From: Frigoriglobus tundricola
Lineage (GTDB): Bacteria; Planctomycetota; Planctomycetia; Gemmatales; Gemmataceae
Direction: 5' to 3'
Assembly (NCBI RefSeq): GCF_013128195.2
Contig: NZ_CP053452.2
Span: 9,238,001-9,302,000, forward strand
DNA length: 64,000 nucleotides
Shown here: one piece after another, positions 51,374 through 60,783 of the stretch
How positions within the stretch are numbered: position 1 is the first letter of the stretch
Layout: every line of letters starts with the position of its first letter
Program-made: the position numbers and the translations under genes
Notes under the pieces: generated by a model
Told to the model about the DNA's origin: nothing
The model's input: the letters and a program-made list of their open reading frames with translations, nothing else
The model's database searches: none

Positions 51374-52603
51374 TCACCACCGGAGCCACAACCCCGCCGC
51401 TAAATACGGCCCGGCCGCGACGTTGATCCGGTCGGTTTGCCCGCTGGCCGAACCGCCGCTCGTGGACGAGAAGAACCGCCGGTCGAAAAGGTACCCGCCC
51501 GAAACTTCGAACGTGGCCCAGCGGACGGGCGTCACCCGGAGCCCGGCGAGCAGCCGGTCCTCGTTCATCCGGAACCGCTCGTTGTAGTCCGTTCGGTCGG
51601 CCAGAAGGAACGACGCCCCGCCCGCCTCGAACCCGCTGAACACCGAAAACGTTCTGATCGGCGTCCAGGTCAGCCGCGCGTTCACGTTCGTCAAGGGGAC
51701 GTAGCTCGCGTTGAAGACCAGGGTTTCTATCGGCCGCCACCAGATGGAGAACGGCAGACCGATGCTCATGCGGAAGTTGGGGTTCGGGTTCCACAAGTAC
51801 GCCACGCCCGGCAGCGGGAACGACAACTGGCCCGTCGGCTGGTAACTCAGCGCGAACAGCCACGAGTCCCGCCCGCCGAACGTCGGCACGACGAGGAACG
51901 TACTCACGCCGAAGTTCATTTCACGAATGCCCTCGAACGGCTTGTCACTCGCCGACCCGATCGACCCGTTCACCCCGGCGGTCCAGTTGTTCTCGAACCG
52001 GTGCTGGTACGACAGGCCCGTTTGGATGCTCGTGAGCGAGGACGGAAAGCTGCGCCCCGAGTCCGGGAGTTGGGTATCGGTTTGGAACAGGTAGTTTCGG
52101 ACCGAGACGTTCCCCGACACGCGGTCGGTGGTGCCCACCCAGATCGGGAGCTGGAGCCCGAAGTCCTCGCGGACGTAGCCGAGGTGGGTGCCCGGTTCGT
52201 TCGTCGGGCGCTGGGGCGCGTACACGACGCTGTAATGGATCGGCGAAAATCCGCCGGGACCGCCGAACCCGCCGGGACCGCCGAAGCCGCCAAGGCCACC
52301 GATGCCCCCGGGGCTCCCGGACGCACCCGGGCCGCCGACGCCGCCGAGCGAGGGGAACCACCCCAGCGGTCCGCTGCGCGGATCGCGTCCGCCCGGTGCG
52401 GGCGGATCGGGGGGATCGACGCCCGCCGGTACGGGGGTAGTTGGTATTTCGACTTCGCCGACCAGGGGGTCGCCGGGCTGAGAATTCGGCTGCGCCTGGG
52501 GTGCGGCGAGTTGCGGGGCCGACGGAGGAGATGGGGCCGGCTGTGCCCGAGCGACATGCGCGAGGCCACAAAGAAGACCGAGGCCAAGTACACTCCGTAA
52601 CAT
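51374..52603 (-). CDS. DUF6268-family outer-membrane beta-barrel protein
   Basis: A 409-residue exported protein with a signal peptide (MLRSVLGLGLLCGLAHVARA). A Pro/Gln/Ala-rich region is followed by a Gly-rich linker (about 95-125, GGIGGLGGFGGPGGFGGPGG). A barrel of about 270 residues has alternating strands (GLQLPIWVGTTDRVSGNVSV, TSIQTGLSYQHRFENNWTAG, SWLFALSYQPTGQLSFPLPG, NERFRMNEDRLLAGLRVTP, WATFEVSGGYLFDRRFFSS) and ends LAAGLWLRW with a terminal aromatic. This matches the DUF6268 outer-membrane family. It resembles in layout the barrel gene at 7536-8552. Confidence 0.8.
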   Translation of the reverse strand: MLRSVLGLGLLCGLAHVARAQPAPSPPSAPQLAAPQAQPNSQPGDPLVGEVEIPTTPVPAGVDPPDPPAPGGRDPRSGPLGWFPSLGGVGGPGASGSPGGIGGLGGFGGPGGFGGPGGFSPIHYSVVYAPQRPTNEPGTHLGYVREDFGLQLPIWVGTTDRVSGNVSVRNYLFQTDTQLPDSGRSFPSSLTSIQTGLSYQHRFENNWTAGVNGSIGSASDKPFEGIREMNFGVSTFLVVPTFGGRDSWLFALSYQPTGQLSFPLPGVAYLWNPNPNFRMSIGLPFSIWWRPIETLVFNASYVPLTNVNARLTWTPIRTFSVFSGFEAGGASFLLADRTDYNERFRMNEDRLLAGLRVTPVRWATFEVSGGYLFDRRFFSSTSGGSASGQTDRINVAAGPYLAAGLWLRW

Positions 52604-52939
52604 CGCGTTCGTTGCTCCGATGGGACACGTCCTCAGCGATTAGATCGCCGGTCCGCCCGGAAACCGGACGAACCCGGGCGCTCGACATCCCATCTTCACG
52701 ATTCAACGGGAACGGCCCGGCGGCGCGGTTCCGGTTGAGGGAGCCGCTCGGATAGCCGCATGGACATGCGGGCGTCAAGGGCGGTCGCACAACGGCGGCG
52801 GCCGCCTCTCGCCTCTCATGAGCCGATCAAAAAAAGCCGCGTGTGCCTCAAACTCTTTGAGGCACCCGCGGCTGTTTCACGGTTCACACGCGGCGACACC
52901 GCTCCGGGCCGGACCGATATCGCCCGGCCCGCATAACGG
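52604..52939. other. intergenic region holding the DUF1559 terminator
   Basis: No gene is seen here. It contains the likely promoter of the DUF6268 gene near its right-hand start and the hairpin terminator at 52830-52874. Confidence 0.5.
52830..52874 (-). terminator. intrinsic terminator of the DUF1559 gene
   Basis: On the minus strand CAGCCGCGGGTGCCTCAAA pairs across a short loop with TTTGAGGCACACGCGGCT and is followed by a run of seven T. It lies 66 bases after the DUF1559 stop. Confidence 0.85.
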
Positions 52940-53947
52940 CTAGTAATCCCCAAACACTTCGCCACCCGACATCGTCCCGAGCGCCCACCAGGTTGTACCG
53001 AGAACGCTGGTGTTGACGAACCGCACCGAGCCGTCTGCGAGACCGACGTTCACGCCGTTGGTGTGTCGGCTGTTCGCGGACGCGTAGGCGTTGGCTTGTG
53101 TTGAGCCGCTCCACGTACAACCGGGCTGGTAAACCGTATCCCCGTGTTGCGACGGGCACACTGACGGGTCACCGTCCCCGTTGCCCCGTAACAGGTCGGG
53201 AACAGTGGTGTTGGGGGTGTAGAGTGTCGTAAAGAGTGCGGCACCCATGTTCCCCAGCGTCACGTCCCCCGGGTTACCGCCCCAGCCCGACACAGTTGTG
53301 CCCTGCCGCTCGGACAGCATGACGGTGTTACTGGTTCCGTCCGAGATGGTCGGTATTGTGACTTTTCGGCCCGGGGGGCTCTGTCCGGCGTTGATCGAGA
53401 AGATGCCCGGGCCGCTCGGAGTCGCGCCGAGGGGCTGACCGTACATGCTCCCGTTCCCGACGCACCCGACGTAATTCCCTCGGGCACGGCCCCAAACCGA
53501 GCCCGATTCGTCGATCGGATAAATCGTGTCACTGGGACACAGCCAGGTGGGGACGGGCAGCGGGAGGGCGTTCTGGTTGTCGGGAACGTTCGTCTGGTCG
53601 CTCGCGGTCATATTGTCGGGCAGGCCGATGTAGCCGGCCGCTTTTGCGGTCTGCTCGATGTACGGGAGCGTATAGATCGTCCAAGTGTACGAGTTATAGT
53701 TGTCGTACTTACGGCCCGGTGGGAACCGAGAGTTGGCGTCGTGAAACCCGTGGTTCGCCAGTCCGAGTTGTTTCAGGTTGTTGGAGCACTTCATCCGGGC
53801 GGCAGCCTCTCGGACCTTTTGCACGGCCGGGAGCAGCAATCCGATGAGGATTGCGATAATTGCGATAACGACCAGCAGTTCGATCAGCGTGAACCCGGTC
53901 TTGAATCTAAGCGTCCGACGTGGTGTTCTGGAAGCAATGTTTCGCAT
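52940..53947 (-). CDS. DUF1559 (type II secretion pilin-like) protein
   Basis: A 335-residue protein of the large planctomycete DUF1559 family. The prepilin-type N-terminus is [20 protein letters not shown] (cleavage after the Gly, methylated Phe next), followed by [20 protein letters not shown] and [16 protein letters not shown]. The C-terminal H-X9-DG motif is seen as [20 protein letters not shown]. The middle contains [17 protein letters not shown]. These proteins are probably pseudopilins exposed outside; some genomes carry over a hundred copies. The ATG at 53947 is chosen over an upstream TTG. It is divergent from the lipoprotein gene at 54060. Confidence 0.95.
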   Translation of the reverse strand: MRNIASRTPRRTLRFKTGFTLIELLVVIAIIAILIGLLLPAVQKVREAAARMKCSNNLKQLGLANHGFHDANSRFPPGRKYDNYNSYTWTIYTLPYIEQTAKAAGYIGLPDNMTASDQTNVPDNQNALPLPVPTWLCPSDTIYPIDESGSVWGRARGNYVGCVGNGSMYGQPLGATPSGPGIFSINAGQSPPGRKVTIPTISDGTSNTVMLSERQGTTVSGWGGNPGDVTLGNMGAALFTTLYTPNTTVPDLLRGNGDGDPSVCPSQHGDTVYQPGCTWSGSTQANAYASANSRHTNGVNVGLADGSVRFVNTSVLGTTWWALGTMSGGEVFGDY

Positions 53948-54008
53948 GCGCAACCTTGGGGAGAAGAAGGGCGATACGCGTTTTTCCCTGACACCGAATA
54001 GACAGGAA

Positions 54009-54036
54009 TTGGTATGGTGTCATTGGCTAAGATAAT
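54009..54036 (+). promoter_or_regulatory. candidate promoter of the lipoprotein/CRTAC1 operon
   Basis: TTGGTA (54009-54014), a 16-base spacer and GATAAT (54031-54036), 24 bases before the ATG at 54060. Confidence 0.5.
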
Positions 54037-54059
54037 AACCTCTCTCCAGAGAAATTACC

Positions 54060-54551
54060 ATGTCACGTTCAGTTTTTTCACAACTCATTCAGAGTGTTAT
54101 CGCCCTTCTCATCGCCTTCTGTTCGGGGTGCGGAGGTGGCGGTGACGGGGTGACCGTTCGCGGCTCGGTGACATACGACGGGAAACCGGTCGAAAAGGGC
54201 TACATCAACTTCCATTCGAAGGACGGAAAGGGCCGCTCCGTGAGTGGTGAGATCGACGGCGGCAAGTTTTCCGTGAAAAACGTCCCGACCGGAAAGTGCC
54301 GGGTCGAAGTGGTCTCCACCCCGCCTTCCCAAGGGCCCATGAGCATGGAGGAGTCCGTTAACAACGCAAAACAGAAGAAGAGCGAGCCGGCGAAGGACGA
54401 GGTTCCCGCTAATGCGGAAGGGAACAACCAGGTCCACGACATCGCCTCGGGCACCGAGCTCAACCTGGCGCTCCGGCCATCGTCGAGCCCCGGCCCAACC
54501 CCCTCCAAGCCTGCCAGTAACGCCCCCGGACCGATCCGAGGCAAGAACTGA
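54060..54551 (+). CDS. planctomycete lipoprotein with carboxypeptidase-regulatory-like fold
   Basis: A 163-residue lipoprotein. The signal SQLIQSVIALLIAFCSGCGG ends in a lipobox (FCSGC), and is followed by GVTVRGSVTYDGKPVEKGYI, NFHSKDGKGRSVSGEIDGGK and FSVKNVPTGKCRVEV. That is the single Ig-like domain often annotated as 'carboxypeptidase regulatory-like' in this phylum. The C-terminal third is low-complexity (Lys/Glu, then Ser/Pro). Such genes typically sit next to DUF1559 genes, as here. It starts a five-gene same-strand run with gaps of 38, 24 and 20 bases and one overlap. Confidence 0.85.
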   Translation: MSRSVFSQLIQSVIALLIAFCSGCGGGGDGVTVRGSVTYDGKPVEKGYINFHSKDGKGRSVSGEIDGGKFSVKNVPTGKCRVEVVSTPPSQGPMSMEESVNNAKQKKSEPAKDEVPANAEGNNQVHDIASGTELNLALRPSSSPGPTPSKPASNAPGPIRGKN

Positions 54552-54589
54552 TCGAGATGGGATCGTGTACGCGGACTAAGGGGCCTGGT

Positions 54590-56434
54590 ATGAGCCGGCG
54601 ACGGGCGTGGATCTCATGCACCCTCATCGGGATCGCGGCTCTCGCGGTCCCGGCGACGGTGTGGCGCGTCCGTGAAACTCCCGACAGCCCTACCCCGTCC
54701 GAGGCGGAGAGCGCACCCTTTGAACCGGCGCCCGCAGACACCTCGCCCGCGATGCCGTTCGAGGACGTCGTCCGCTCCGCGGGCATTTCCTTTCGACACG
54801 AGGACGGCGCCACCCCGACGCAGTACCTCCCCGAGGTGATGGGCGGCGGGGTCGCGTGGCTCGATTACGACCGAGACGGCTTCCCCGATCTGTTTTTCGT
54901 TCAGAGCGGCCCGTTCCCGCCCGACCCGCACCCGTCCCCGACGACTCCGACCAGCCGGCTGTACCGCAACCGGGGGGACGGCACGTTCGCCGATGTCACC
55001 TCGGACGTCGGCATCGTCACCCCGGGCTACGGACAAGGTGTGGCCGTCGGCGACTACGACCAGGACGGGTACCCCGACCTGTTCGTCAGTCACTTTGACG
55101 GTGGCCGGCTGTACCACAACGAACCCAACGGCGCGGGCGGCCGGCGGTTCCGGGATGTGACCGCGGCGGCCGGTCTGGCGCTGAACGGCTGGTGTACGAG
55201 TTGCGCGTTCGGGGACGTTCACGGCAACGGGCACCTCGACCTGTTCGTGTGCCGCTACCTGGCCCTCGATCCGAAAAACTACCCCCACTGCACGGAACCG
55301 GGCCGACAGGGGCCGGTCCGCAGCGCGTGCGGTCCCCAGCACTTTGCCAGCACCCGCAGTTACCTGTTCCGCAACAACGGAAACGGTACGTTCACCGACG
55401 TGTCCGAGACGGCCGGGATCGAAGCGGGCGGGAAGGCCCTCGGGGTCGTCGTCCTCGACCTCAACGGCGACGGCCGGGCCGACATCTTCGTCGGCAACGA
55501 CGAGGTGCTGAACCACCACTTCCGGAACCTCGGCGGGGGGAAGTTTCAATCCGTGGGGTTGCGGAGCGGAACGGCCGTCACGCACCGCGGCCGGCCGATG
55601 GGCAGCATGGGCGTCGAGGCCGGAGACCTGACCGGCGGCGGGCTCCCGGACCTGTTCATCACGACGTACATTCAGGAAGGCACGGTCCTGTTCCGCAACC
55701 TCGGAAAAGGACTCTTCACCGACGTGAGCCCCAGCGCGGGGATGTTCGCGGCGAGCTGGCAAAAGGTCGGCTGGGGCACGGCGCTGTTCGACCCGGACAA
55801 CGACGGCAACCTGGACCTGTTCGTGGCCAACGGCCACACGCGCCGCAACGCCGCGGACCTCCTCCCCCGCGACGACGGTCGGCCCCAGGAGTACGCGATG
55901 CGGGCACAACTGTTTCTGGGCGACGGGAAGGGCGTGTTCCGCGAGGCGTCGCGCTCCGCCGGTCCGTATTTCCAGCACCCCCGCGTCAGTCGCGGGGTCG
56001 CGATGTGTGACTATAACAATGACGGGCGGGTGGATCTGGCGGTGACTCACGTCGGCGACGCCCCCGCGCTCCTGAAAAATCAGACTTCAACGCCGAACCA
56101 CTGGGTCCGGCTCGAACTGGAAGGGGCGCGGCACCGCGACCCGGCGGGCAGCAACCGCGACGCGATCGGAGCGGTCGTTACGGTGCGGGCCGGCGGGCGC
56201 CGGTTCGTCCGCTTCCTGGCCGGGGGCGGAAGTTACTATTCCGCACACGACACCCGGGTGCTGGTCGGCCTGGGCGCCGCTGCCTCGGTCGAAGAGGTCA
56301 CCGTCCGCTGGCCGAACGCCGCCGGCACCGTGCAACGCTTCGGGCCGCTCGCCGTGGACCGGGGGTACAAGCTTCTCGAAGGGGTGGCCGAACCGCAACC
56401 GGTCGCCGCCCCACCGGTCCGTTCCGCACCCTGA
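54590..56434 (+). CDS. CRTAC1-family (FG-GAP/ASPIC-UnbV) protein, first copy
   Basis: A 614-residue exported protein. The signal anchor is RAWISCTLIGIAALAVPATV. FG-GAP/VCBS blades carry calcium-type Dx[DN]xDG loops (WLDYDRDGFPDLFFVQ, VGDYDQDGYPDLFVSHFDGG, LDLNGDGRADIFVGND, LFDPDNDGNLDLFVANGH, MCDYNNDGRVDLAVTHVGD). The C-terminal ASPIC/UnbV domain is seen in NHWVRLELEGARHRDPAGSN, RDAIGAVVTVRAGGRRFVRF and GGGSYYSAHDTRVLVGLG. The start at 54590 is preferred for its AAGGGG site, but an ATG at 54557 is possible. The family is a seven-bladed extracellular propeller of unknown function, usually paired with TPR proteins, as in this operon. Confidence 0.9.
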   Translation: MSRRRAWISCTLIGIAALAVPATVWRVRETPDSPTPSEAESAPFEPAPADTSPAMPFEDVVRSAGISFRHEDGATPTQYLPEVMGGGVAWLDYDRDGFPDLFFVQSGPFPPDPHPSPTTPTSRLYRNRGDGTFADVTSDVGIVTPGYGQGVAVGDYDQDGYPDLFVSHFDGGRLYHNEPNGAGGRRFRDVTAAAGLALNGWCTSCAFGDVHGNGHLDLFVCRYLALDPKNYPHCTEPGRQGPVRSACGPQHFASTRSYLFRNNGNGTFTDVSETAGIEAGGKALGVVVLDLNGDGRADIFVGNDEVLNHHFRNLGGGKFQSVGLRSGTAVTHRGRPMGSMGVEAGDLTGGGLPDLFITTYIQEGTVLFRNLGKGLFTDVSPSAGMFAASWQKVGWGTALFDPDNDGNLDLFVANGHTRRNAADLLPRDDGRPQEYAMRAQLFLGDGKGVFREASRSAGPYFQHPRVSRGVAMCDYNNDGRVDLAVTHVGDAPALLKNQTSTPNHWVRLELEGARHRDPAGSNRDAIGAVVTVRAGGRRFVRFLAGGGSYYSAHDTRVLVGLGAAASVEEVTVRWPNAAGTVQRFGPLAVDRGYKLLEGVAEPQPVAAPPVRSAP

Positions 56435-56458
56435 TTTTTTCAGACCCGAGACTCTCCC

Positions 56459-58264
56459 ATGCGGGTTCTCCTGATCGTGGTCGCGCTGCTCGCCGTACTC
56501 GGGGTGGCGGTGCTACTGTTCTTCTTCCCCATCCGAGCCCCGCTCGGCGAGGCCGAGCCGGTTGAGTCGGAATCAGAGTCCCCCTCGCCGACCGATTCCG
56601 AGCCGGTGCCCCCGCCGGGCGTGCGGATCGCCTTCACGGACGTGACCGCGAACGCCGGTATCGAGTTCCGGCACGCGGACCACCGCACCGAGATGGAGTA
56701 CCTGATGGACTCCACGGGGCCGGGCGCCGCGTGGATCGACTACGATCAGGACGGGTTGCTCGACCTGTTTCTCGTTCAGGGCTACCCGTTCGTCCCCCCC
56801 TTCCCCGCTACTCACCCGGCGTGCAAGCTGTACCGCAACCTCGGCAACGGTAAGTTTCAGGACGTCACCGCGGTAACCGGCGTGGGCCACATCGGCTGCG
56901 GCCAGGGCGCGGCCGTCGGGGACATCGACAACGACGGCTACCCGGACCTCTTCGTGACGTGCTACGGCAAGCCGAACGTACTGTACCGGAACGTGCCGAA
57001 CGGCAGCGGCGGGCGGAAGTTTGAAGACGCCACCGCCGCGGCCGGCATGGGCGACCACCCGGACTGGAAGGACCGGCCGAACTGGAGCACCAGCGCGGCG
57101 TTTCTGGACTACGACAACGACGGCCTCCTCGACCTCTTCGTGTGCAGCTACGTGAAAGTCGATCTCGCCAAGTACCCGGACTGCTTCCGGTCGGGCACGA
57201 AGAACCGGACGGCGTGTTCGCCCATCCGATTTGCGGGCACGAAGTGCGTGCTGTACCGCAATCACGGCAACGGCGCGTTCCGGGACGTCACGAAGGAGGC
57301 CGGGGTCGATCAGCCGAACGCCAAGGCGCTCGGCGTGGCGGCGCTGGACCTCGACGACGACGGGCGGGTGGACATCTTCGTTGCCAATGACGGCGTGCCG
57401 AACTTTCTGTTCCGCAACCTGGGCGGCGGGAAATTCGAGCAACTCGGACCCGCGTGCGGGTGCATCGTCAGTGGCGTGGGCAACCCGCAGGCGTACATGG
57501 GGGTCGCGGCGGGTGATTTTCACGGCGAGGGGCGGCCCGATCTGTTCTCGACCACCTTCGCCGGGGAGTCCAAGAGCCTGTTCCGGAACCGCGGCCGGTG
57601 CCAGTTCCTCGACGTGACGACGGGCTCGGGGCTGGGTCCGCCCACGTGGTCCCGGCTCGGGTTCGGCACGTGTGCCCTCGACATCGACCGCGACGGCAGC
57701 CTCGACCTCGTGATCGCCAACGGGCACGTCATGGCCCACATCGACGACTACGGCGACCCGACCAACACCTTCCGTCAGACCCCGCAACTGTTCCTCAATA
57801 ACGGCCGCGGGCGGTTCACGGAGTTCAGCAAACAGGCCGGAGCGGCGTTCCAACAGAAATATGTCGGCCGGGCGCTGGCCCTGGCCGATTACGATAACGA
57901 CGGCCGGACGGACCTGTACCTCTCTGACAGCGGCGGACCGGCGGTGCTGATGCACAACGGGACCGAAACGCCCAACAATTGGTTGCGTCTGGACCTCCGC
58001 GGCACGAAGAGCAATCGCGACGCCGTGGGGGCCAAGGTAACAGTCCACGTCGGCGACCGGAAACTGGTGCGGCACAAGGAGGGCGGCGGGAGCTACCTTT
58101 CGGCCCACGACCCGCGGTTGCTCGTGGGGCTCGGCCCGGCGCCGCGGGTCGAGCGCGTGGACATCCGCTGGCCCTCGGGATCGGTGCAAACGGTCGGCCC
58201 GCTCGAAGCGAACCGCGGGTACCGGGTGACCGAGGGGACGGCGACCGTCGAACCGAGACCGTAA
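56459..58264 (+). CDS. CRTAC1-family (FG-GAP/ASPIC-UnbV) protein, second copy
   Basis: A 601-residue paralogue of the preceding protein, with the same order of parts. The signal anchor is LLIVVALLAVLGVAVLLFFF. The calcium-loop blades are WIDYDQDGLLDLFLVQGY, VGDIDNDGYPDLFVTCYG, FLDYDNDGLLDLFVCSYV, LDLDDDGRVDIFVANDG, LDIDRDGSLDLVIANGH and LADYDNDGRTDLYLSDSG. The ASPIC end is NNWLRLDLRGTKSNRDAVGA and GGGSYLSAHDPRLLVGLGPA. It differs by an Asp/Trp-rich loop (DHPDWKDRPNWSTSAA) and by an acidic N-terminal linker. It lies 24 bases downstream of the first copy. The tandem pair suggests a heteromeric outer assembly. Confidence 0.9.
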   Translation: MRVLLIVVALLAVLGVAVLLFFFPIRAPLGEAEPVESESESPSPTDSEPVPPPGVRIAFTDVTANAGIEFRHADHRTEMEYLMDSTGPGAAWIDYDQDGLLDLFLVQGYPFVPPFPATHPACKLYRNLGNGKFQDVTAVTGVGHIGCGQGAAVGDIDNDGYPDLFVTCYGKPNVLYRNVPNGSGGRKFEDATAAAGMGDHPDWKDRPNWSTSAAFLDYDNDGLLDLFVCSYVKVDLAKYPDCFRSGTKNRTACSPIRFAGTKCVLYRNHGNGAFRDVTKEAGVDQPNAKALGVAALDLDDDGRVDIFVANDGVPNFLFRNLGGGKFEQLGPACGCIVSGVGNPQAYMGVAAGDFHGEGRPDLFSTTFAGESKSLFRNRGRCQFLDVTTGSGLGPPTWSRLGFGTCALDIDRDGSLDLVIANGHVMAHIDDYGDPTNTFRQTPQLFLNNGRGRFTEFSKQAGAAFQQKYVGRALALADYDNDGRTDLYLSDSGGPAVLMHNGTETPNNWLRLDLRGTKSNRDAVGAKVTVHVGDRKLVRHKEGGGSYLSAHDPRLLVGLGPAPRVERVDIRWPSGSVQTVGPLEANRGYRVTEGTATVEPRP

Positions 58265-58284
58265 CCGACCGCGCGGGGTCAAGC

Positions 58285-59317
58285 GTGAAACGCCGAGTGC
58301 TCGCGTTCGGGCTCCTCATCGCTCCCCTGATCGCCGTCGCGGCGTCCGGGTGGCGCGGGCGCCCCACGCCCCCCGATCCGCTCGCCGAGGTCCGGGAGAA
58401 AGTCGGGACTCGGTCCGCCGGTCCACTATTGGACCGGCTCCGGCGCGACCGGGGCCGAAATCCCGAGGTGTACCTGCTGTCCGCTCAGCAGGCCCGACTC
58501 GAAGGCAACGGCGCCGATGCCGCCGCCTACCTGGAGGAAGCGGGCGCACTCGGCGCCCTTCCCAGCGCGATCGAGCGGGAGCGGACACTTCAGCGGGCCG
58601 GTTCTCACCCCCAGCGCGCGCGAGCGGCACTGGAGCCGCTCCTCGACGCCCACCCCGACAACGCCGATCTCCTGCTGACACTCGCCGAGGCCGAACTTTT
58701 GACCGGGCAGCACGACCGCGCCGCGGAGCTGGCCGACCGCGTCCTCCTGCGCCCGGAGACGCCCGCGCGCTGTGCCTGCGCGGGCGGGCGCGTGCAGGGC
58801 CGCCGCCTCGCCGAAGCGCGAACCGATCTGGACGCGGCGGTGGCACGCGGGCCGGAGGCGCTTTCGTTTTCTGCGGCCCGCGTGGCGCTGGCGACGTGTT
58901 TGCTCGATCTGGGCGAGTTCGCGCGCCCTGGCACTGTTCCAGGCCGTCCGCGCCGAGGAGCCGACGAACCTGCTGGCCCTGTTCGGCGTCGGCCGGGCGG
59001 CGAGCTATCTGGGGCGCTGGGACGAGGCCGAGCGCGCGTTTCGCGCGGTACTGGAACTGCGGCCGGGACACGTCGAAACGCTGCTCGCGCTCGCCCAGGT
59101 GGTCGAACAGCGCGGCGACCTGCCCCGGGCGCTCGGCTATCTGGAAGAGGCCGAAAGGGGCGATCCCAAGCGGCTGGAAACGTTATCACGATTAGTGAAA
59201 TTGCTCTCCGCACTCGGCCAGTCCGAGCGCGCCGGGCAGTACGAACAGCGGTATCGTGAACTCGACCCGACCGGCAAAGTCACCGGCCGGGAGCCACAAC
59301 CTTCGGGAACCCCATGA
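58285..59317 (+). pseudogene. TPR protein, frameshifted
   Basis: A GTG at 58285 begins VKRRVLAFGLLIAPLIAVAA, an N-terminal anchor. TPR-like helices follow (RNPEVYLLSAQQARLEGNGA, HPDNADLLLTLAEAELLTGQ) as far as FSAARVALATCLLDLGEFAR. At about 58920-58925, within a CGCGCGC run, the frame changes. The continuation in the neighbouring frame reads RALALFQAVRAEEPTNLLAL, VGRAASYLGRWDEAERAFRA and DLPRALGYLEEAERG to a stop at 59315-59317. Repair of the run (two bases missing or one extra) gives a protein of about 344 residues, like its neighbour. The stop overlaps the next ATG. Confidence 0.8.
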
Positions 59318-60336
59318 ATCGACGACGGGCTCTTGCGGGGGTCGGGGTACTCGCGCTCGTGACCGGCGGGTACCTCTGGTACGCCCGGAGCGATTCCGAT
59401 CCCCCTTCCGCGCCCGCCCCGACGGAGGACGCGGGCCAGGAAGAGCGCGTCGCCCGTGAGGCGGTTCGCGACCGCCCGAACGACGCGCACGCGCGGGCGC
59501 GCCTGGCGCGGGCGCTCCGGCGGCTCGGGCGCGGCCGCGAGGCCGAACCCGAACTGATGCAGGCGATCCGGCTGGGCCTTCCCGAGGGCGAAGCGCAGCG
59601 CGAGTACGTGCTGCTGCTAGCCCCGCAGAACTGGCCCGACAAGTTCGAGGGGCTGTTCCAGCGCGTCGCGCGCGACAACCCGAACGACCGGGAACTGCTC
59701 CGGGCCATCGCCGATTCCTACGCGACCAAGGGAATGTGGGACCGGGTCGAGCCGCTCTGCACCCAGCTCCTCGCTCTGGACCCCGGACACCAGGAGTGGC
59801 GGTTCCAGCGCGGGGTCGCGCGCATGCGCACCGCATACCACGCCAAGGCCGCCGACGACTTCCGCGCCGTTCTGACCCACGACCCCAAGAACTACCAGGC
59901 CCGGCTGTTCCTCGCGCACAGCCTGCTCGGGGACGCCCGGATGGCGGAGGCGGAGCGGGAGCTGCGGGTCTGCACCAAGGACCGGCCGAACGACGTGGAA
60001 CCGCTCATCGGTCTCGCCACCTGCGAGTTCGAGCGCAACAACTTGAGCGCCGCCCAGGAGCTACTCACACGGGCCGCGGAACGGGCCGGGAACTCGCCCC
60101 TGGTCCTTCAGGAACAGGCGACCCTTTACCTCCGACAGCAGCGAACGGAACTGGCTCTGGCGACGCTGAAGCGCCTGGTTGAGTTGCACCCGGACCACCG
60201 GCAAGGCCACCTGCAACTCGCGCAGGTGTACCTCGCGGCGGGGAACGAGGCGGAGGCCCGTCGGCACGAGCAGATCTACCAGGAACTGGACCGGAAAGAG
60301 GAAGCCCGACTCGCGGCCCAGCGCGGCATGCGCTGA
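59314..60336 (+). CDS. membrane-anchored TPR protein
   Basis: A 340-residue protein. The N-terminal anchor is RRRALAGVGVLALVTGGYLW. A Pro/Asp-rich linker is followed by six to seven TPR units (AHARARLARALRRLGRGREA, RELLRAIADSYATKGMWDRV, WRFQRGVARMRTAYHAKAAD, YQARLFLAHSLLGDARMAEA, GLATCEFERNNLSAAQELLT, HRQGHLQLAQVYLAAGNEAE). TPR arrays bind proteins. Its place after two CRTAC1 genes and a related TPR gene suggests a scaffold for those exported propellers, which is an inference. The ATG overlaps the stop of the preceding gene by four bases. It is the last gene of the operon. Confidence 0.88.
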   Translation: MNRRRALAGVGVLALVTGGYLWYARSDSDPPSAPAPTEDAGQEERVAREAVRDRPNDAHARARLARALRRLGRGREAEPELMQAIRLGLPEGEAQREYVLLLAPQNWPDKFEGLFQRVARDNPNDRELLRAIADSYATKGMWDRVEPLCTQLLALDPGHQEWRFQRGVARMRTAYHAKAADDFRAVLTHDPKNYQARLFLAHSLLGDARMAEAERELRVCTKDRPNDVEPLIGLATCEFERNNLSAAQELLTRAAERAGNSPLVLQEQATLYLRQQRTELALATLKRLVELHPDHRQGHLQLAQVYLAAGNEAEARRHEQIYQELDRKEEARLAAQRGMR

Positions 60337-60482
60337 CCAGCGGGCTCCGGCGGCCTGATGTGTGTTGCCTGGTTAGATCGGTGCCCGGTCCCGAAAAAAT
60401 GACCCGCTCGGGCGCGTATCACTCCTCGCCGGTGTTCAGATCCCTGCCCCCTGGCGGCGTCCCATATTCTCGGGAGGCGAGA

Positions 60483-60695
60483 CTACGGCCGGGTATAAAT
60501 CGCGAGTGGGTTCTCGGGATCGTCCGCGCAGTCCGCGCAGACCGGACCATCGTAGCACCGCTTCACTTGTTCGCAATACCGGCACCTTCGCACCGAAACG
60601 GGCGGCCCTGGCGAGACCAGCCACAACAGAACGGTCACGAGCGCAGCGACGGGCCATAGTACGGCGAGGAGCCATTCGGGGGCGCGCCGGGGCAT
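60483..60695 (-). CDS. small membrane protein with a CxxC pair cluster
   Basis: A 70-residue protein. A membrane helix (LLAVLWPVAALVTVLLWLVS, about 9-28) is followed by VRRCRYCEQVKRCYDGPVC and ADCADDPENP, five cysteines arranged as two CxxC-type pairs that could bind zinc. The start is the ATG at 60695. Its upstream region is interrupted by the IS66-type element only 12 bases away (target duplication 60707-60714). No family is recognised. Confidence 0.5.
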   Translation of the reverse strand: MPRRAPEWLLAVLWPVAALVTVLLWLVSPGPPVSVRRCRYCEQVKRCYDGPVCADCADDPENPLAIYTRP

Positions 60696-60706
60696 GTGAT
60701 TAGATA

Positions 60707-60714
60707 AGGTGAAG
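60707..60714. repeat. left 8-bp target-site duplication of the IS element
   Basis: AGGTGAAG directly next to the left inverted repeat; repeated exactly at 62306-62313. Eight bases is the length typical of IS66-family insertion. Confidence 0.92.
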
Positions 60715-60734
60715 GTAGCCGTTCACAGGTGAGA

Positions 60735-60766
60735 CGTCGGCATATCAGCGAATTGATATGCCGACG
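60735..60766 (-). terminator. hairpin at the 3' end of the IS transposase gene
   Basis: CGTCGGCATATCA (60735-60747), 6-base loop and its exact complement (60754-60766), 17 bases after the transposase stop. Confidence 0.6.
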
Positions 60767-60783
60767 CCGTGAGGGAATTCGGA

